Below, piece by piece: positions 17,101 through 25,770 of a stretch of 64,000 bases of DNA. The stretch is from positions 1,736,001 through 1,800,000 of the forward strand of contig JACJYL010000001.1 of NCBI GenBank assembly GCA_020636105.1, given 5' to 3'. The DNA comes from Lewinellaceae bacterium (GTDB lineage Bacteria; Bacteroidota; Bacteroidia; Chitinophagales; Saprospiraceae). A program made the position numbers and the translations under genes. How positions within the stretch are numbered: position 1 is the first letter of the stretch; the number at the start of each line of letters is the position of its first letter. Below the pieces are notes generated by a model. The model was not told the origin of the DNA and made no database searches. It worked only from the letters and a program-made list of their open reading frames with translations.

Positions 17101-18176
17101 TCAGTGATATTTGCGGTCAGGGTCTGCCCGACATATTCGGCAGGAATGACGCTGCCGAGGTCTACCCCGGACTGACTGACTACATTTATGGCAAAAGCGT
17201 CATCTGTTTCAGGAGTGAGGGCCAGCAAAAAAGAAGGCGACACATTTACCTGGCAACTATTGGGATTTAGCGCCACATTTACCTGGTTAAAACAAACCAT
17301 CGGATAAGCTTCCCGAACGATTACCTCCTTTTGAACCGTTCTGCTGCAGCCCGTTTTATTGGCAGCATAAAAACCAGCTTCCCCCAAATCAAAAGTATAA
17401 CGGACCGTATAGGTTCCCTCCCCGAGACTGGAAGGAGAAAAAATAGAAGTGTAATAGGTCTGACCATTTTCCTGTCGGGTAATGGTCCAGAATTCATTTG
17501 CGCTGAATATAATATTGTCGTTCCCGTCAAATGGTGAAGTAGTCAACCCCAGCAAGATGACGTTTGGCTCGTCGTCACAGTAAAAATCCCCAAGGTTTAT
17601 AATTTCAGGATCCGGGTAAAAACATTGATTGATCACCGGCCCCACCAATTGATTTGGGGCCGCATTTTCTTTCACAAAAACCTGATACTCATCACTCTCT
17701 GAATGGGCAAATGGTAACACATAAATCCCGGTATGGCCGACTTCCGGGATGACGGTATTTTGAGCAAATGGCTGCAATGAATTAGGATTCAGAACGTTGA
17801 CACTCAAGGCTATTTTCCACACCTGCCCTGACACCCCGGTCGCTACGATGAGCTGATCATCAAACACCCCGTTGTTGGCGTTTGTCCCATTCTGAACCGG
17901 CAGGCCCGGGCGGCAGGAACAAGGGGTAATAATATCTACGATTCCATTGCTGTCTATATCCAGCCCTGTTTCGGGAATATCATTTAAAAATTCAAAGGGA
18001 GCATAAAAATCTCCCGGCAAGGCAAATTGCGCCGGGACAATCGCTCCGGACATTTCATCCGGCATTCGATGATCAAAAGCAGAAAATGAAAAAAAAGAGA
18101 ATGATAATATAGAAAAGACCAGCACGTTACGTAAACGTTTCGATCCACCCTTTTGGGTTGGTGTTTGTTTAATCAT
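14169..18176 (-). CDS. giant secreted Cys-rich HYR-like protein with dockerin-like C-terminal cassette
   Basis: 1335 residues. A signal peptide (VLVFSILSFSFFSFSAF) is followed by a region of unknown fold (about 45-360), then about six repeats of the HYR/immunoglobulin-like kind, each starting like D-x-x-P-P-x-L or DNTAPEI and ending in a disulphide-prone D-E/D-C-G/N segment (about 370-1150). Next is a CNA-B-like segment (IDGFVRTEDGEPISGVTVRLLG, about 1175-1225), and the end is a dockerin-like pair: TTFDLILIQKHILD and STFDLLKLRKLILG, with AADVNHSNIVS between, then GIKIGDVNASANL. No canonical T9SS tail was recognised. The same C-terminal cassette closes the 61052-62116 protein. It is probably an extracellular adhesion or surface protein. 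Confidence 0.82.
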   Translation of the reverse strand: MIKQTPTQKGGSKRLRNVLVFSILSFSFFSFSAFDHRMPDEMSGAIVPAQFALPGDFYAPFEFLNDIPETGLDIDSNGIVDIITPCSCRPGLPVQNGTNANNGVFDDQLIVATGVSGQVWKIALSVNVLNPNSLQPFAQNTVIPEVGHTGIYVLPFAHSESDEYQVFVKENAAPNQLVGPVINQCFYPDPEIINLGDFYCDDEPNVILLGLTTSPFDGNDNIIFSANEFWTITRQENGQTYYTSIFSPSSLGEGTYTVRYTFDLGEAGFYAANKTGCSRTVQKEVIVREAYPMVCFNQVNVALNPNSCQVNVSPSFLLALTPETDDAFAINVVSQSGVDLGSVIPAEYVGQTLTANITDECSGIFCSTLISLIDVSPPTLTIPPDTTISCTGSWAPELMGFAEGFDCTDVSVQYTDEFIEDECGDPIAYVERTWRATDLSGNQTSATQTISIARGTQQQMLFPADVQIECGDWLANPMLTHPEFSGQPTLVDVPLCGLIFTHSDQLIGLCGNTDNSFMILRSWIVLDACGNFLFNTDGAGNDNLQLIRVEDNTAPEIESPSLTLSANVPPQENGQTYCTTLGFIPPPVVTDECNDYTVRIHTPLGEANYLNGTDGALGGTIPGPGLPLGVFSITYEVTDDCGNTSVLDVPVEVLDVLPPIMICDDNITVTLQPSGFGQVQAGQINEGIRDDCCLDQVLIKLEGEPDSLFRSSIEFFCTNTTVEVLMRAWDCAGNFNNCNVTVVVKDLIPPQVLQNVANVQLTCQDDYSSYLAEDYNAPVFTDNCDFTVDYVVVENINDCGIGTVTRTWTATDIPDNTPAVVTQTIFLTAVHDYRITLPGDESPDCLETDFPEAVYVQDGCDMITVNMVQDTLDDDGTGACLLIRRAYNIINWCEYDGQSEPFELPRLTGNEFNPLPASSYELFSDGVSLFRETFVDPVYLGPSGGHYSYFQLIHIFDEQGPQFTSITTNSTFCMLEMPFQSEQCLAYVEYNFSISDHCSPMIGLNYAHSLNGGNFNDDLYGTLTEMGEGNYQIRGLYPAGDNSFVFSLTDDCGNVSFGQYDFEVVDCTAPVLTCVESLTIQVEGDQTFVLNVNDVLEGVTDNCGTPQLSFSPDMLTDALFFDCESLGDTLITVWALDDAGNQSSCIVMAHIDNESLSCYDFYNIDGFVRTEDGEPISGVTVRLLGAMTAEVVTDSTGYYSFEDILGGFNYTVEPMKDGDDVNGVTTFDLILIQKHILDVQPFDSPYKIIAADVNHSNIVSTFDLLKLRKLILGVDPELESNTSWRFVQFDYNFQNPEVPLEENFPETRFIDHLNGDMQIEFIGIKIGDVNASANL

Positions 18177-18620
18177 GGGAGGTAATTAATCGGTTAAAAT
18201 GCTTATGAATTGGGTATCATGGGTAACATGGAAAGCGCGTTAAAGCCTTTTCGTTCGACGCTGAACGAATCCTTTAAAACGTTGAAAATAGAAGAAAAAT
18301 GAGGTGGAGTTACAGTGGTTGAGAGACAAAGGTGTAGACTTGCCGTTCATATGTTCGTACAGGATATTGTGCCTGCCAGGGCAGGATTCACAGGGATGAA
18401 ATAATTTGTTCACTGGTTGTTACCGAAAATGTGTTACCGGTAATGTCCGCAAACAAAGATAGGTATTTTTAGCATGTCAGGAAAGTGCCTCTATCCATGT
18501 TGGGAATAAAAAGCGCAGAGAATTCAAATTTGGAGTGCTGCCCGACCATTATTTGTTGATAAAAAAGGAAGTACAGATTTTGCAGATGGTGGGCGGGGTG
18601 CTCTTTTAAGAACCTTCCAA
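18177..18620. other. intergenic region upstream of the giant secreted protein
   Basis: No open frame of note. It holds scattered words but no strong hairpin until the repeat array begins at about 18625. Probably contains the promoter and leader of the 18176 gene. Confidence 0.4.
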
Positions 18621-18624
18621 CGAT

Positions 18625-19797
18625 ATTCAACCCCTATCGGGGTTGCAGCTTTTTTTTGATTTCCCAGGCATTTCATGCCCTGTTATTTAAATGGATCCCC
18701 CTTCGGGGATTTTGTGGTAGAGGTATTATTATTTAGGACTAATCCTCCTAAGGTTGCAGCGACTTCTTTGATGTCCCAGGCATTTCATGCCCTGTTATTT
18801 AAATGAATCCCCCTTCGGGGATTTTGGTGCAAAGGTATTTTTATTTAAGGTTAATAACCTAAAAAACTCTAAGTTCGGATGCCTTTTTCCCGAAGGGAAT
18901 CTATTTTAATAACAATGGATGCAATCCATTGATTTGAAAAACATATCCTGTCAACCCCTAAAGGGGGCGCGGCTACTTCTTTATTCCCCTGCCATGCCGC
19001 GTTATTAAAATGAATCCCCTTTCGAGGATTTTGCAGTAAAGACATTTTTATTTAGGCGTATTAACTAAAAGAAACTCTAAGTTCGGGTGCCTTTTTCCCG
19101 AAGGGAATCTATTTCAATAACAATGGATGCAATCCATTGATTTGAAAAACATATCCAGCCACCCCCTAATGGGGGCGCGGCTACTTCTTTATTCCCCTGC
19201 CATGCCGCGTTATTAAAATGAATCCCCTTTCGGGGATTTTGCTGTAGAGACATTTTCATTTAGGGTAATAACCAAAAAACTCTAAGTTCGTGGCCTTTTT
19301 TCCCGAAGGGAATCTATTTCAATAACAATGGATGCAATCCATTGATTTGAAAAACATATCCAGCCACCCCCTAATGGGGGCGCGGCTACTTCTTTATTCC
19401 CCTGCCATGCCGCGTTATTAAAATGAATCCCCTTTCGGGGATTTTGCTGTAGAGACATTTTCATTTAGGGTAATAACCAAAAAACTCTAAGTTCGTGGCC
19501 TTTTTTCCCGAAGGGAATCTATTTCAATAACAATGGATGCAATCCATTGATTTGAAAAACATATCCAGCCACCCCCTAATGGGGGCGCGGCTACTTCTTT
19601 ATTCCCCTGCCATGCCGCGTTATTAAAATGAATCCCCTTTCGGGGATTTTGCTGTAGAGACATTTTCATTTAGGGTAATAACCAAAAAACTCTAAGTTCG
19701 TGGCCTTTTTTCCCGAAGGGAATCTATTTCAATAACAATGGATGCAATCCATTGATTTGAAAAACATATCCTGTCAACCCTGAACAGGGTTGAATAT
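18625..19797. repeat. tandem array of ~205-bp units made of mini-hairpins
   Basis: Near-identical 205-bp units at 19277-19481 and 19482-19686, a slightly diverged one at 19072-19276, a more diverged one at 18862-19071 (about 210 bp), a partial unit at 19687-19797, and two half-type units at 18625-18860. Each unit is a string of short palindromes separated by 15-25 nt: TTCCCgaaGGGAA (first at 18887-18899), AATGGATgcaATCCATT (18914-18930), CCCCTAATGGGG-type, and ATCCCCtttcGGGGAT. The first half unit has AACCCCtatcGGGGTT (18629-18644). The minus strand of each full unit contains a 60-codon open frame, which follows from the repeat and was not taken as a gene. Confidence 0.85.
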
Positions 19798-19825
19798 TCT
19801 TGGAGAAAATTGTAAAGTGAAAGAT

Positions 19826-19857
19826 AAAAAAAAGCCCGCAGAAACACTCCCGCGGGC
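19826..19857 (-). terminator. terminator of the 19932-20726 gene
   Basis: On the minus strand GCCCGC pairs with GCGGGC around a loop of about 12 nt and is followed by eight T. Confidence 0.75.
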
Positions 19858-19931
19858 CTGAACATTAGAATGAGTTTTTGTTTTTTTGAAGTTTCTTGTG
19901 TCTGCAATAAATTTTGTACAGGGAATAATCC

Positions 19932-20726
19932 TTAGCACTGAGTATCCTGCAAACCGGAATCCCAGCAGTGCCAGTCTTCGTCATTGTATTTTTGTGGATC
20001 TTTTACACGGCCTTCATTATTGATATTATTCCAGTCGATTTCGAGCAAGTTGTTCAATTCTATTTTGAAAACATCGTAGGAACGGTTAAATGTAGCGGTA
20101 TTGTCCAAAGTTTCCTGGTATTCGATGTAACCGCCATTGCCCTGGTTATTGGGGATAATGTTGGTATATCGAATAGACCTGGCGCCATTTCCGTTATCCG
20201 CATGGTATTCGATCCCTATAAAATCTGTGGGATTGAACCCATTTTGTCTCAGGGTCCAGGTTGCGTAAGAACGGTCGATAGCGGTAACCCCATTGTACCA
20301 CTGCACATCGGTGAAGGCTCCTGTCCTGGAAATGTACATCTCCCAGCCCACTTCATTATCGTTCAATATTTGTCCGTACAATTTAGCGGTGTATTGGCTT
20401 CCCTGGGCATTAAAACTGTAAGACCACATCCAGGTGCTGTTGCCCTGAAACTGGGCATCGTGATTAAATGATTCGTAAAAAGAAGCCACAGGAACAGCGA
20501 GATTTACGGTTAGAACGGCATTCCAGACCACTACGTTGGAAGCGGCATAAAACCAGTTGCTGAAAGATTTGGTGGTATCGGTATCTTCGAAACCGGTGAA
20601 AGGCATGATGAAGGATTCCTTAGATGGCAATTCAGGAGCTCCTGTATCGATCAAAGGTTCTTTCTGGCAGGATTGCATCAAAGCAACGGAAAAAACAAAG
20701 GCTAAAACATAACTTAGATTTTTCAT
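19932..20726 (-). CDS. exported lipoprotein of unknown function
   Basis: 264 residues from ATG 20726. The lipoprotein signal is clear: MKNLSYVLAFVFSVALMQSC, with the lipid-accepting Cys at residue 20. The mature chain is beta-rich and aromatic, with many Trp, Tyr and Asn (STWMWSYSFNAQGSQY, GWEMYISRTG, FIGIEYHADNGNG), and ends in a DEDWHCWDSG-type tail. It looks like a single jelly-roll or beta-sandwich domain, but no family was recognised. The start at 20726 is preferred because the upstream in-frame ATG (20774) would bury the signal peptide. A TTG-N19-TACTTTTA sequence about 35 bp upstream may be its promoter. Confidence 0.78.
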   Translation of the reverse strand: MKNLSYVLAFVFSVALMQSCQKEPLIDTGAPELPSKESFIMPFTGFEDTDTTKSFSNWFYAASNVVVWNAVLTVNLAVPVASFYESFNHDAQFQGNSTWMWSYSFNAQGSQYTAKLYGQILNDNEVGWEMYISRTGAFTDVQWYNGVTAIDRSYATWTLRQNGFNPTDFIGIEYHADNGNGARSIRYTNIIPNNQGNGGYIEYQETLDNTATFNRSYDVFKIELNNLLEIDWNNINNEGRVKDPQKYNDEDWHCWDSGLQDTQC

Positions 20727-20908
20727 AATTTTCAATTTGTGTTTTAAAAGTATAAGTTGAATAATTTCATCCAATTCACCTTTAATACACAGGAACGGAA
20801 AAACACCCTATGTCTATTCTAAAAAAAAAAATGTTTTTTTAGTTTCCTTGAAAATTATGAAAACCCCGTTTCACATATAGCCCCAAATCCGGGAGCTTTC
20901 GGATAAGG

Positions 20909-22246
20909 TCAGGATACCATCTTTTCTTCCAGGGCCAGGATAATGAATTCGGCAGGCTTTACCATAGCTACGCCCAGCTGAACCCGCAAGATCCCGTTTA
21001 GAACATCCTGCGCGGTCATAGTGGTTCCCAGCCCCACCCGGACATAATAAGCCTCTGAAGCTTTTGCCCCCGGGAATGCTCCCTCCCGCCAAAGGCTATA
21101 AAGGAAATTTTCCACCATGGATTTAACCGACGCCCAGGTATTGGCATCATTGGGCTCAAAAACAAAAGGTTTCAGGCCTTGTTTTACGGATTCTTCGATA
21201 AAAATGCACGTCCTTCTGACCGACACATATTTCCATTCATTATCATTGCCGGCCAGGGTCCGAGCCCCCCAGACCAGTGTGCCTGCATGAGAAAATTCCC
21301 TGATGGCACAAATGGATTTTCCATCACCCGAAATATTGAGATCGTGCTGATCGGTATCGTTTATGGCGATTGCTGGTTTCACCACATTGAGTACGTTTAC
21401 GTTTGCCGGCGCTTTCCAAACTCCCTTTTCGCTATCCGTTTTGGCATATACCCCCGCCATACCTGCACCTGGCGGCATGAGATTCAAATATTCCAGCACG
21501 GCCTGTTTTTTCGAACGATCGTAAGTAGAAAAAAGCCCATTTTCAGCAAAATCGTCTTCTTCCAAAATTTTTGTAAACAGGTAAGGATAATAAGCCGCAG
21601 CAAAAGATTGATGTGCAGGATCAATAGGGATTATGCCTTTTCGGAATGCTTTAACAGGATCCAGCTGATCCTCCGGCGGAAATCCGCCAGGAACGTCCAG
21701 AATGGCAAAACGATCCTTCATTTTGCCACAATGATCGATCATTTTACTTTGCAGCCTGTAGCAGTTATCATAAACCTTACCGAGATCATTTCCCCGAATA
21801 TCTGTAATCAGGCTTGCAGCATCGGGCACAACAACCAATGTAATTTCCGGTTCTTTTTCCAAAATTTTAAGCGCATCAGAAAAGGGCCTAATGTCCGTCA
21901 GAGTCGCCAGTTCATAATCATAACTCCCCAGGGACAATATGTAACATGCCGTTTCTTTATGCTGAAAAAACCACTTTACCCCAGCATACATCCGGTATAA
22001 AACTGACTGTGGCTGTATGCCTGTGGCTGTATAGGCAAACCTGACTTCCGGTGCCTTACCGAAAATGGTTTTAAATTCATCAAACGATTTTATCTTTACA
22101 GGTACCCGGGTGCAATCCCGTCCGCGGTAAATCGCTTTTTCCGTGTATCCTATGAATACAGGGATATAAGTTGGAACAGGAACGATGGAGTTGGGGGTGA
22201 AAGATGTTTCTTCGACATAAACTCCGGGGGTAATTTGATCTGACAT
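20909..22246 (-). CDS. orphan contractile-tail sheath protein (phage/eCIS type)
   Basis: 445 residues matching the phage tail sheath family, in the short form used by extracellular contractile injection systems (Afp/PVC/MAC). N-terminus TPGVYVEETSF followed by PTYIPVFIGYTEKA is the classic sheath start; the middle contains VYAKTDSEKGVWKAPANVNV, and the C-terminal domain ends FLYSLWREGAFPG and RVQLGVAMVKPAEFIIL, the segment that forms the extended sheath arms. The neighbours are lipoproteins: no tube, baseplate, ATPase, spike or lysozyme gene is next to it. It may be a domesticated or leftover gene. The start codon is only 5 bp from a GTTAC-type repeat, so no normal ribosome-binding site is visible. 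Confidence 0.88.
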   Translation of the reverse strand: MSDQITPGVYVEETSFTPNSIVPVPTYIPVFIGYTEKAIYRGRDCTRVPVKIKSFDEFKTIFGKAPEVRFAYTATGIQPQSVLYRMYAGVKWFFQHKETACYILSLGSYDYELATLTDIRPFSDALKILEKEPEITLVVVPDAASLITDIRGNDLGKVYDNCYRLQSKMIDHCGKMKDRFAILDVPGGFPPEDQLDPVKAFRKGIIPIDPAHQSFAAAYYPYLFTKILEEDDFAENGLFSTYDRSKKQAVLEYLNLMPPGAGMAGVYAKTDSEKGVWKAPANVNVLNVVKPAIAINDTDQHDLNISGDGKSICAIREFSHAGTLVWGARTLAGNDNEWKYVSVRRTCIFIEESVKQGLKPFVFEPNDANTWASVKSMVENFLYSLWREGAFPGAKASEAYYVRVGLGTTMTAQDVLNGILRVQLGVAMVKPAEFIILALEEKMVS

Positions 22247-22251
22247 AATTC

Positions 22252-22306
22252 TGGTTACTGGTTGCTGGTTACTTGTTACTGGTTGCTGGTGCTGGTGCTG
22301 GTTGCC
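22252..22306. repeat. GGTTACTGGTTGCT simple repeat directly before the sheath start
   Basis: Overlapping copies of GGTTACTTGTTACTGGTTGC and GGTGCTGGTGCTGG. On the minus strand this is the immediate 5' leader of the sheath gene. Related words occur at 34432-34490 and 50285-50838. Confidence 0.75.
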
Positions 22307-22313
22307 GATAATT

Positions 22314-23138
22314 TTATTGGGCGATTAAGGTATCCGCTTTTACGGCACAAAGACCGAAAAAGCCCAAAGCCCCATTGCTGAAATTAGTGGGCAGACTTCC
22401 GGAATCATCCTCGTAAACACCACCCTGCCATTGAGTTTCCAGAACCAGGGCACGCATAAATTCGGCAAAATCTTCATTAAGGGAATATTTTTTCTCCACC
22501 ACAATACTTCCACGCGGAAAAATGACATCCTCCTTCGGAGGACTAAATATCTGCCCGGCGTCAACGGTGGTAAAAGTATAATAAAAAACTTTTGCCTTAC
22601 TGCTGTCGGCATTCGTTATATGGCTCCAGTTGATGTCTATCTCATACATAGCCTGCTGTACCAGTCCGTAAATATTGGCCACTTCTTTGATGCGCAGACT
22701 GTCCGTTTCGCCGATCTGTTGAAAAGTAAGCGGTTGAAAGGGCAAAACCGGCACCATATAACTCGTCGCCATATGTTGCTCGCCTTTATAGAAAACTTCC
22801 AGGGAATAATCCGTAAAATAGGTTAAAACAATAGGAACCACACTTCGAAAAGTACCTGGTTCCATGGAATCTTCAACAAATTCAACCACATTTTGTCCAT
22901 CGTAAAAACGCACCACCGCTTCGGAAACCGGGACCGGTTTTTCATTAAAATCATTGTAACTCAGGGACAGTTTCACTTCCTGGGCTTTTTGCTCATTGGT
23001 GATGATGGCCTCGATGACAAGTTTTCCATTTTCACCGGGTTTGAGTTCCCAATCAACGGGAAGCTCACAAGTGGTAAACATTACCATTGTCATCAAAGGA
23101 AGACTCCATCTCCTTAATTTTGAGATATCAAAGGTCAT
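22314..23138 (-). CDS. DUF4249 lipoprotein
   Basis: 274 residues from ATG 23138. Lipoprotein-type start: basic SKLRR, hydrophobic stretch and Cys in MFTTCELP. DUF4249 proteins of Bacteroidota are periplasmic or outer-membrane lipoproteins, usually paired with an STN/TonB-dependent receptor. The family hallmarks are GKLVIEAIITNEQK, VKLSLSYNDF, AVVRFYDG, and YSLEVFYKGEQHMA. Here the receptor partner is not adjacent: the next genes are a sheath protein and a membrane protein; a suitable receptor lies 35 kb away at 58240. An alternative start at 23171 would add 11 residues. Confidence 0.82.
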   Translation of the reverse strand: MTFDISKLRRWSLPLMTMVMFTTCELPVDWELKPGENGKLVIEAIITNEQKAQEVKLSLSYNDFNEKPVPVSEAVVRFYDGQNVVEFVEDSMEPGTFRSVVPIVLTYFTDYSLEVFYKGEQHMATSYMVPVLPFQPLTFQQIGETDSLRIKEVANIYGLVQQAMYEIDINWSHITNADSSKAKVFYYTFTTVDAGQIFSPPKEDVIFPRGSIVVEKKYSLNEDFAEFMRALVLETQWQGGVYEDDSGSLPTNFSNGALGFFGLCAVKADTLIAQ

Positions 23139-23256
23139 TTTTGGATTATTTTGGTTCCGGAGATTGAACATAATCGCGTCCTGCTTTCATATAAAAATGA
23201 AATAAATCCGGATCCTGTTAACCAATATTCAATCCTTTAAAAAGAACATTCCTGTT

Positions 23257-24006
23257 CTAACCTAAAGGATCTGCTGACGGGTTCTTTCTCCCCTGCCCTA
23301 CCTTCCTCAGGATATTCTTGATGGCAATGATGCCGAGCCAAACAATACCACCCCAACCTAAAATCAATGTAACCACCGCAAGGCCTTCATAACCCGAGCA
23401 AGAAAGGTTACAGGACAGGGCTGCGACCAAAAAGCCTAAGGTAACGGCCACGGTAATGGTCAGTATAATCAATAATGCTTTTATCAGATTATCCCTGCCA
23501 TCCTCATTATGCTGCTTTTTAAATTCTCTTTTCAGCTCTTTTATTTCAGCTTTTATATTTTGCCGTAATTGCCTTGATTTTTGCCTGAGTTCCTTCTTTA
23601 CACTAAAATCACTTTTGAGTTCTTTTTCAGGAATAGTTTTATGAACGATGAGTTTGGCCTTGCCCTCGGGCAATTGTAATAACGGCTCGCTTACGGAAAG
23701 AAAATGATTTACCCCAAAAGCTAGGGTCATACCAGCGGAAAAAACCAGCAGAAAATCCAGTGTTTTGCGTTTTAGATAGGAATTCCTGAACAATCCGCTT
23801 GCCTGCTCCTTCAAAGGATATAAAAAGAAAGAAAGAAAAAAAATATTGGCAAAAATAAGAAGAGGCCACCTTGAAACATCAAAATCACCAAAATAGAACA
23901 GCCCCCCCAGAACCAGGGCATTTACTCCGGTAAACACATGTGCCAAAGCAATCATGACCCTGGATTGTTTAGGATTGGCTTTTGCCCAAAAAGACAATTT
24001 TTTCAT
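23257..24006 (-). CDS. membrane protein with central coiled coil, unknown function
   Basis: 249 residues. Three hydrophobic helices in the N-terminal half (about 17-40, 45-62, 85-103), a charged, Lys/Glu-rich segment predicted to be a coiled coil (RQKSRQLRQNIKAEIKELKR, about 140-165), and two more helices at 175-200 and 208-230. A conserved-looking CNLSCSGYEG lies between the last two helices. No family was recognised. Stands alone on the minus strand, upstream of DUF4249 but with a gap of about 120 bp. Confidence 0.65.
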   Translation of the reverse strand: MKKLSFWAKANPKQSRVMIALAHVFTGVNALVLGGLFYFGDFDVSRWPLLIFANIFFLSFFLYPLKEQASGLFRNSYLKRKTLDFLLVFSAGMTLAFGVNHFLSVSEPLLQLPEGKAKLIVHKTIPEKELKSDFSVKKELRQKSRQLRQNIKAEIKELKREFKKQHNEDGRDNLIKALLIILTITVAVTLGFLVAALSCNLSCSGYEGLAVVTLILGWGGIVWLGIIAIKNILRKVGQGRKNPSADPLG

Positions 24007-24201
24007 TTTAAAATTTTTATATCACTGGCCAATAAATGGATATCAAATCCCGGAAAATAGCTTGGCGGGGGGTGCTCATGACCAGATTCCGGAAATATTC
24101 CTAAAAATAACCCCAAAAGTGCAGATATGCAACTTCCTGAAGTCATCCCTTCCACGAGTGTTTTTTTTTCACAATAGGTTCAATGCATAAAGTTAATTAT
24201 T

Positions 24202-25770
24202 TCATTCCTCCAAAAAGTCAATCTGAATCCATTCGAATTCAATCTCATCATTTTTTTGCGGCAGCCCGGGCGTACTCCTTCCCTCCCTGATATATTTGGA
24301 AAGCAATGATTTTAATTCCAGTACTTTTTCAGGATACTTTCCTTGTAAATTTACCCTTTCACCAGGATCTTCCCGTAGGTTATACAGTTGAATTTTGGGC
24401 AGGGAATCCAACGCGGCCTTATCTTCCGGCCTCGGAAAACTCCATCCTCCGGAACCCGGACACAAAATGAGTTTCCAGTCGCCTTGCCGAATAGCAAAAC
24501 TGCCATTGATGGAATGGTGCACCGTAGCTTCCCGGAATGGTTTTTCCAATACCATTTGCCCGAACAAGGGCAACAAACTGTAGCTGTCCTCCCCTTCTCC
24601 ATCCGACAGGTTATACCCTGTAATCTCGGCGCAGGTGGCCATCAGATCTGTGGTACAAATGGTTTCATCCGAAATACTTCCCTGCTTAATTTTAGCCGGC
24701 CATTTTGCCAAAAAAGGCACGCGGTGGCCGCCTTCAAAAATATCAGCTTTATGTCCTCGGTAAATATACCCGGGATAATGTCCTGCCGCTTCAAGTTCAT
24801 CTATTTTAGCAGCCGGAGAACAACCGTTATCACTGGTAAAAATGATCAGAGTATTTTCTTCAATGCCGGCAACTTTAACGGCGTCCAACAACTAACCGAA
24901 ATAATCATCGATCATCATCACAAAATCACCGTAAGGGTTCAGGCCGCTTTTTCCATGCCATTCAGGAGCAGGCAGGATGGGCGTATGCGGCGAAGGAAGC
25001 GCCAGGTACAAAAAGAAAGGCTGCTTTGTTTTGGCTTGCTCCTGAACATAAGTTATGCCCTTTTCAAAAAAGTGGGGCGTAACTTCTTCGTGGATAAAAT
25101 CTTTAGCGGTAGGGCCTTCTCTCCACCAGGAATATTTTCCTGTATTTACAGTCATCGTATCCGGCAGGGCCGTTACCTTCCCGTTTTCCACATAAACATA
25201 GGGCGCCATATCCAGCGACCCGCTGTGTCCGTATGCATAATCAAACCCCAGCTCATTGGGCGAATTTGTAATGGGTTTTGAAAAATCTATTTGGTCAAAA
25301 TCCGTAGCATCCCAGCCTTCTCCGCCAAACTCTGTGGAATCTTTTAATGCCCAGTCCCAACCCAGGTGCCATTTGCCAATGAATGCGGTCTGATATCCTT
25401 GTTTTTTTAAGATCGAAGCCACTGTACTTCTTGTACGGGGAATTAAAGCTTTTGATTTACCCGTCAACACTCCGTTTTTGAGTGTACTCCTCCAGTTGTA
25501 CCTCCCCGTAAGTATCCCATAACGCGTAGGCGTACAAACGGACGATGAAGTATGCGCATCCATAAATCGCATCCCTTCTGCCGCCAACCGGTCAATATTA
25601 GGGGTTTTGATTTTACTGTTTTTATTGAATGAAGCAATATCTCCGTAGCCCAGGTCGTCCGCCAGCACATAGATGATGTTAGGCCTGGCTGATACTGGCA
25701 TATGAGCGGTTTTACATCCGAAAAAAACGGATAATATACCTAATAGAAAGATCAGTTTAAAATGAATCAT
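24202..25770 (-). pseudogene. arylsulfatase lipoprotein interrupted by one in-frame TAG
   Basis: Two open frames in the same phase are separated only by TAG at 24892-24894. The N-terminal part (from ATG 25770) has a lipoprotein signal ending FFGC, the metal site ADDLGYGD, and the sulfatase signature C-T-P-T-R (SSVCTPTRYGILTGRYNW), whose Cys becomes formylglycine. The C-terminal part continues LLDAVKVAGIEENTLIIFTSDNG, GGHRVPFLAKWP and the usual end. The break is within DDYFG-stop-LLDAV, where homologues normally carry Gln or another sense codon; a CAG-to-TAG change would explain it. It is either a pseudogene, a sequencing error, or readthrough. The rest of the gene shows no other lesion, so decay is recent. 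Confidence 0.85.

Noticed and set aside
18625..19797. CRISPR array
   Set aside because: The repeats are 205 bp with no unique spacers of 30-40 bp, and no cas genes are nearby.
18864..19907. Four successive 60-residue minus-strand open frames with nearly identical translations
   Set aside because: They are produced by the 205-bp DNA repeat; there is no separate start region or family, and the DNA palindromes explain the conservation better.
20909..22246. Prophage
   Set aside because: Only one phage-type gene is present; no integrase, portal, terminase, capsid or att-like repeats.
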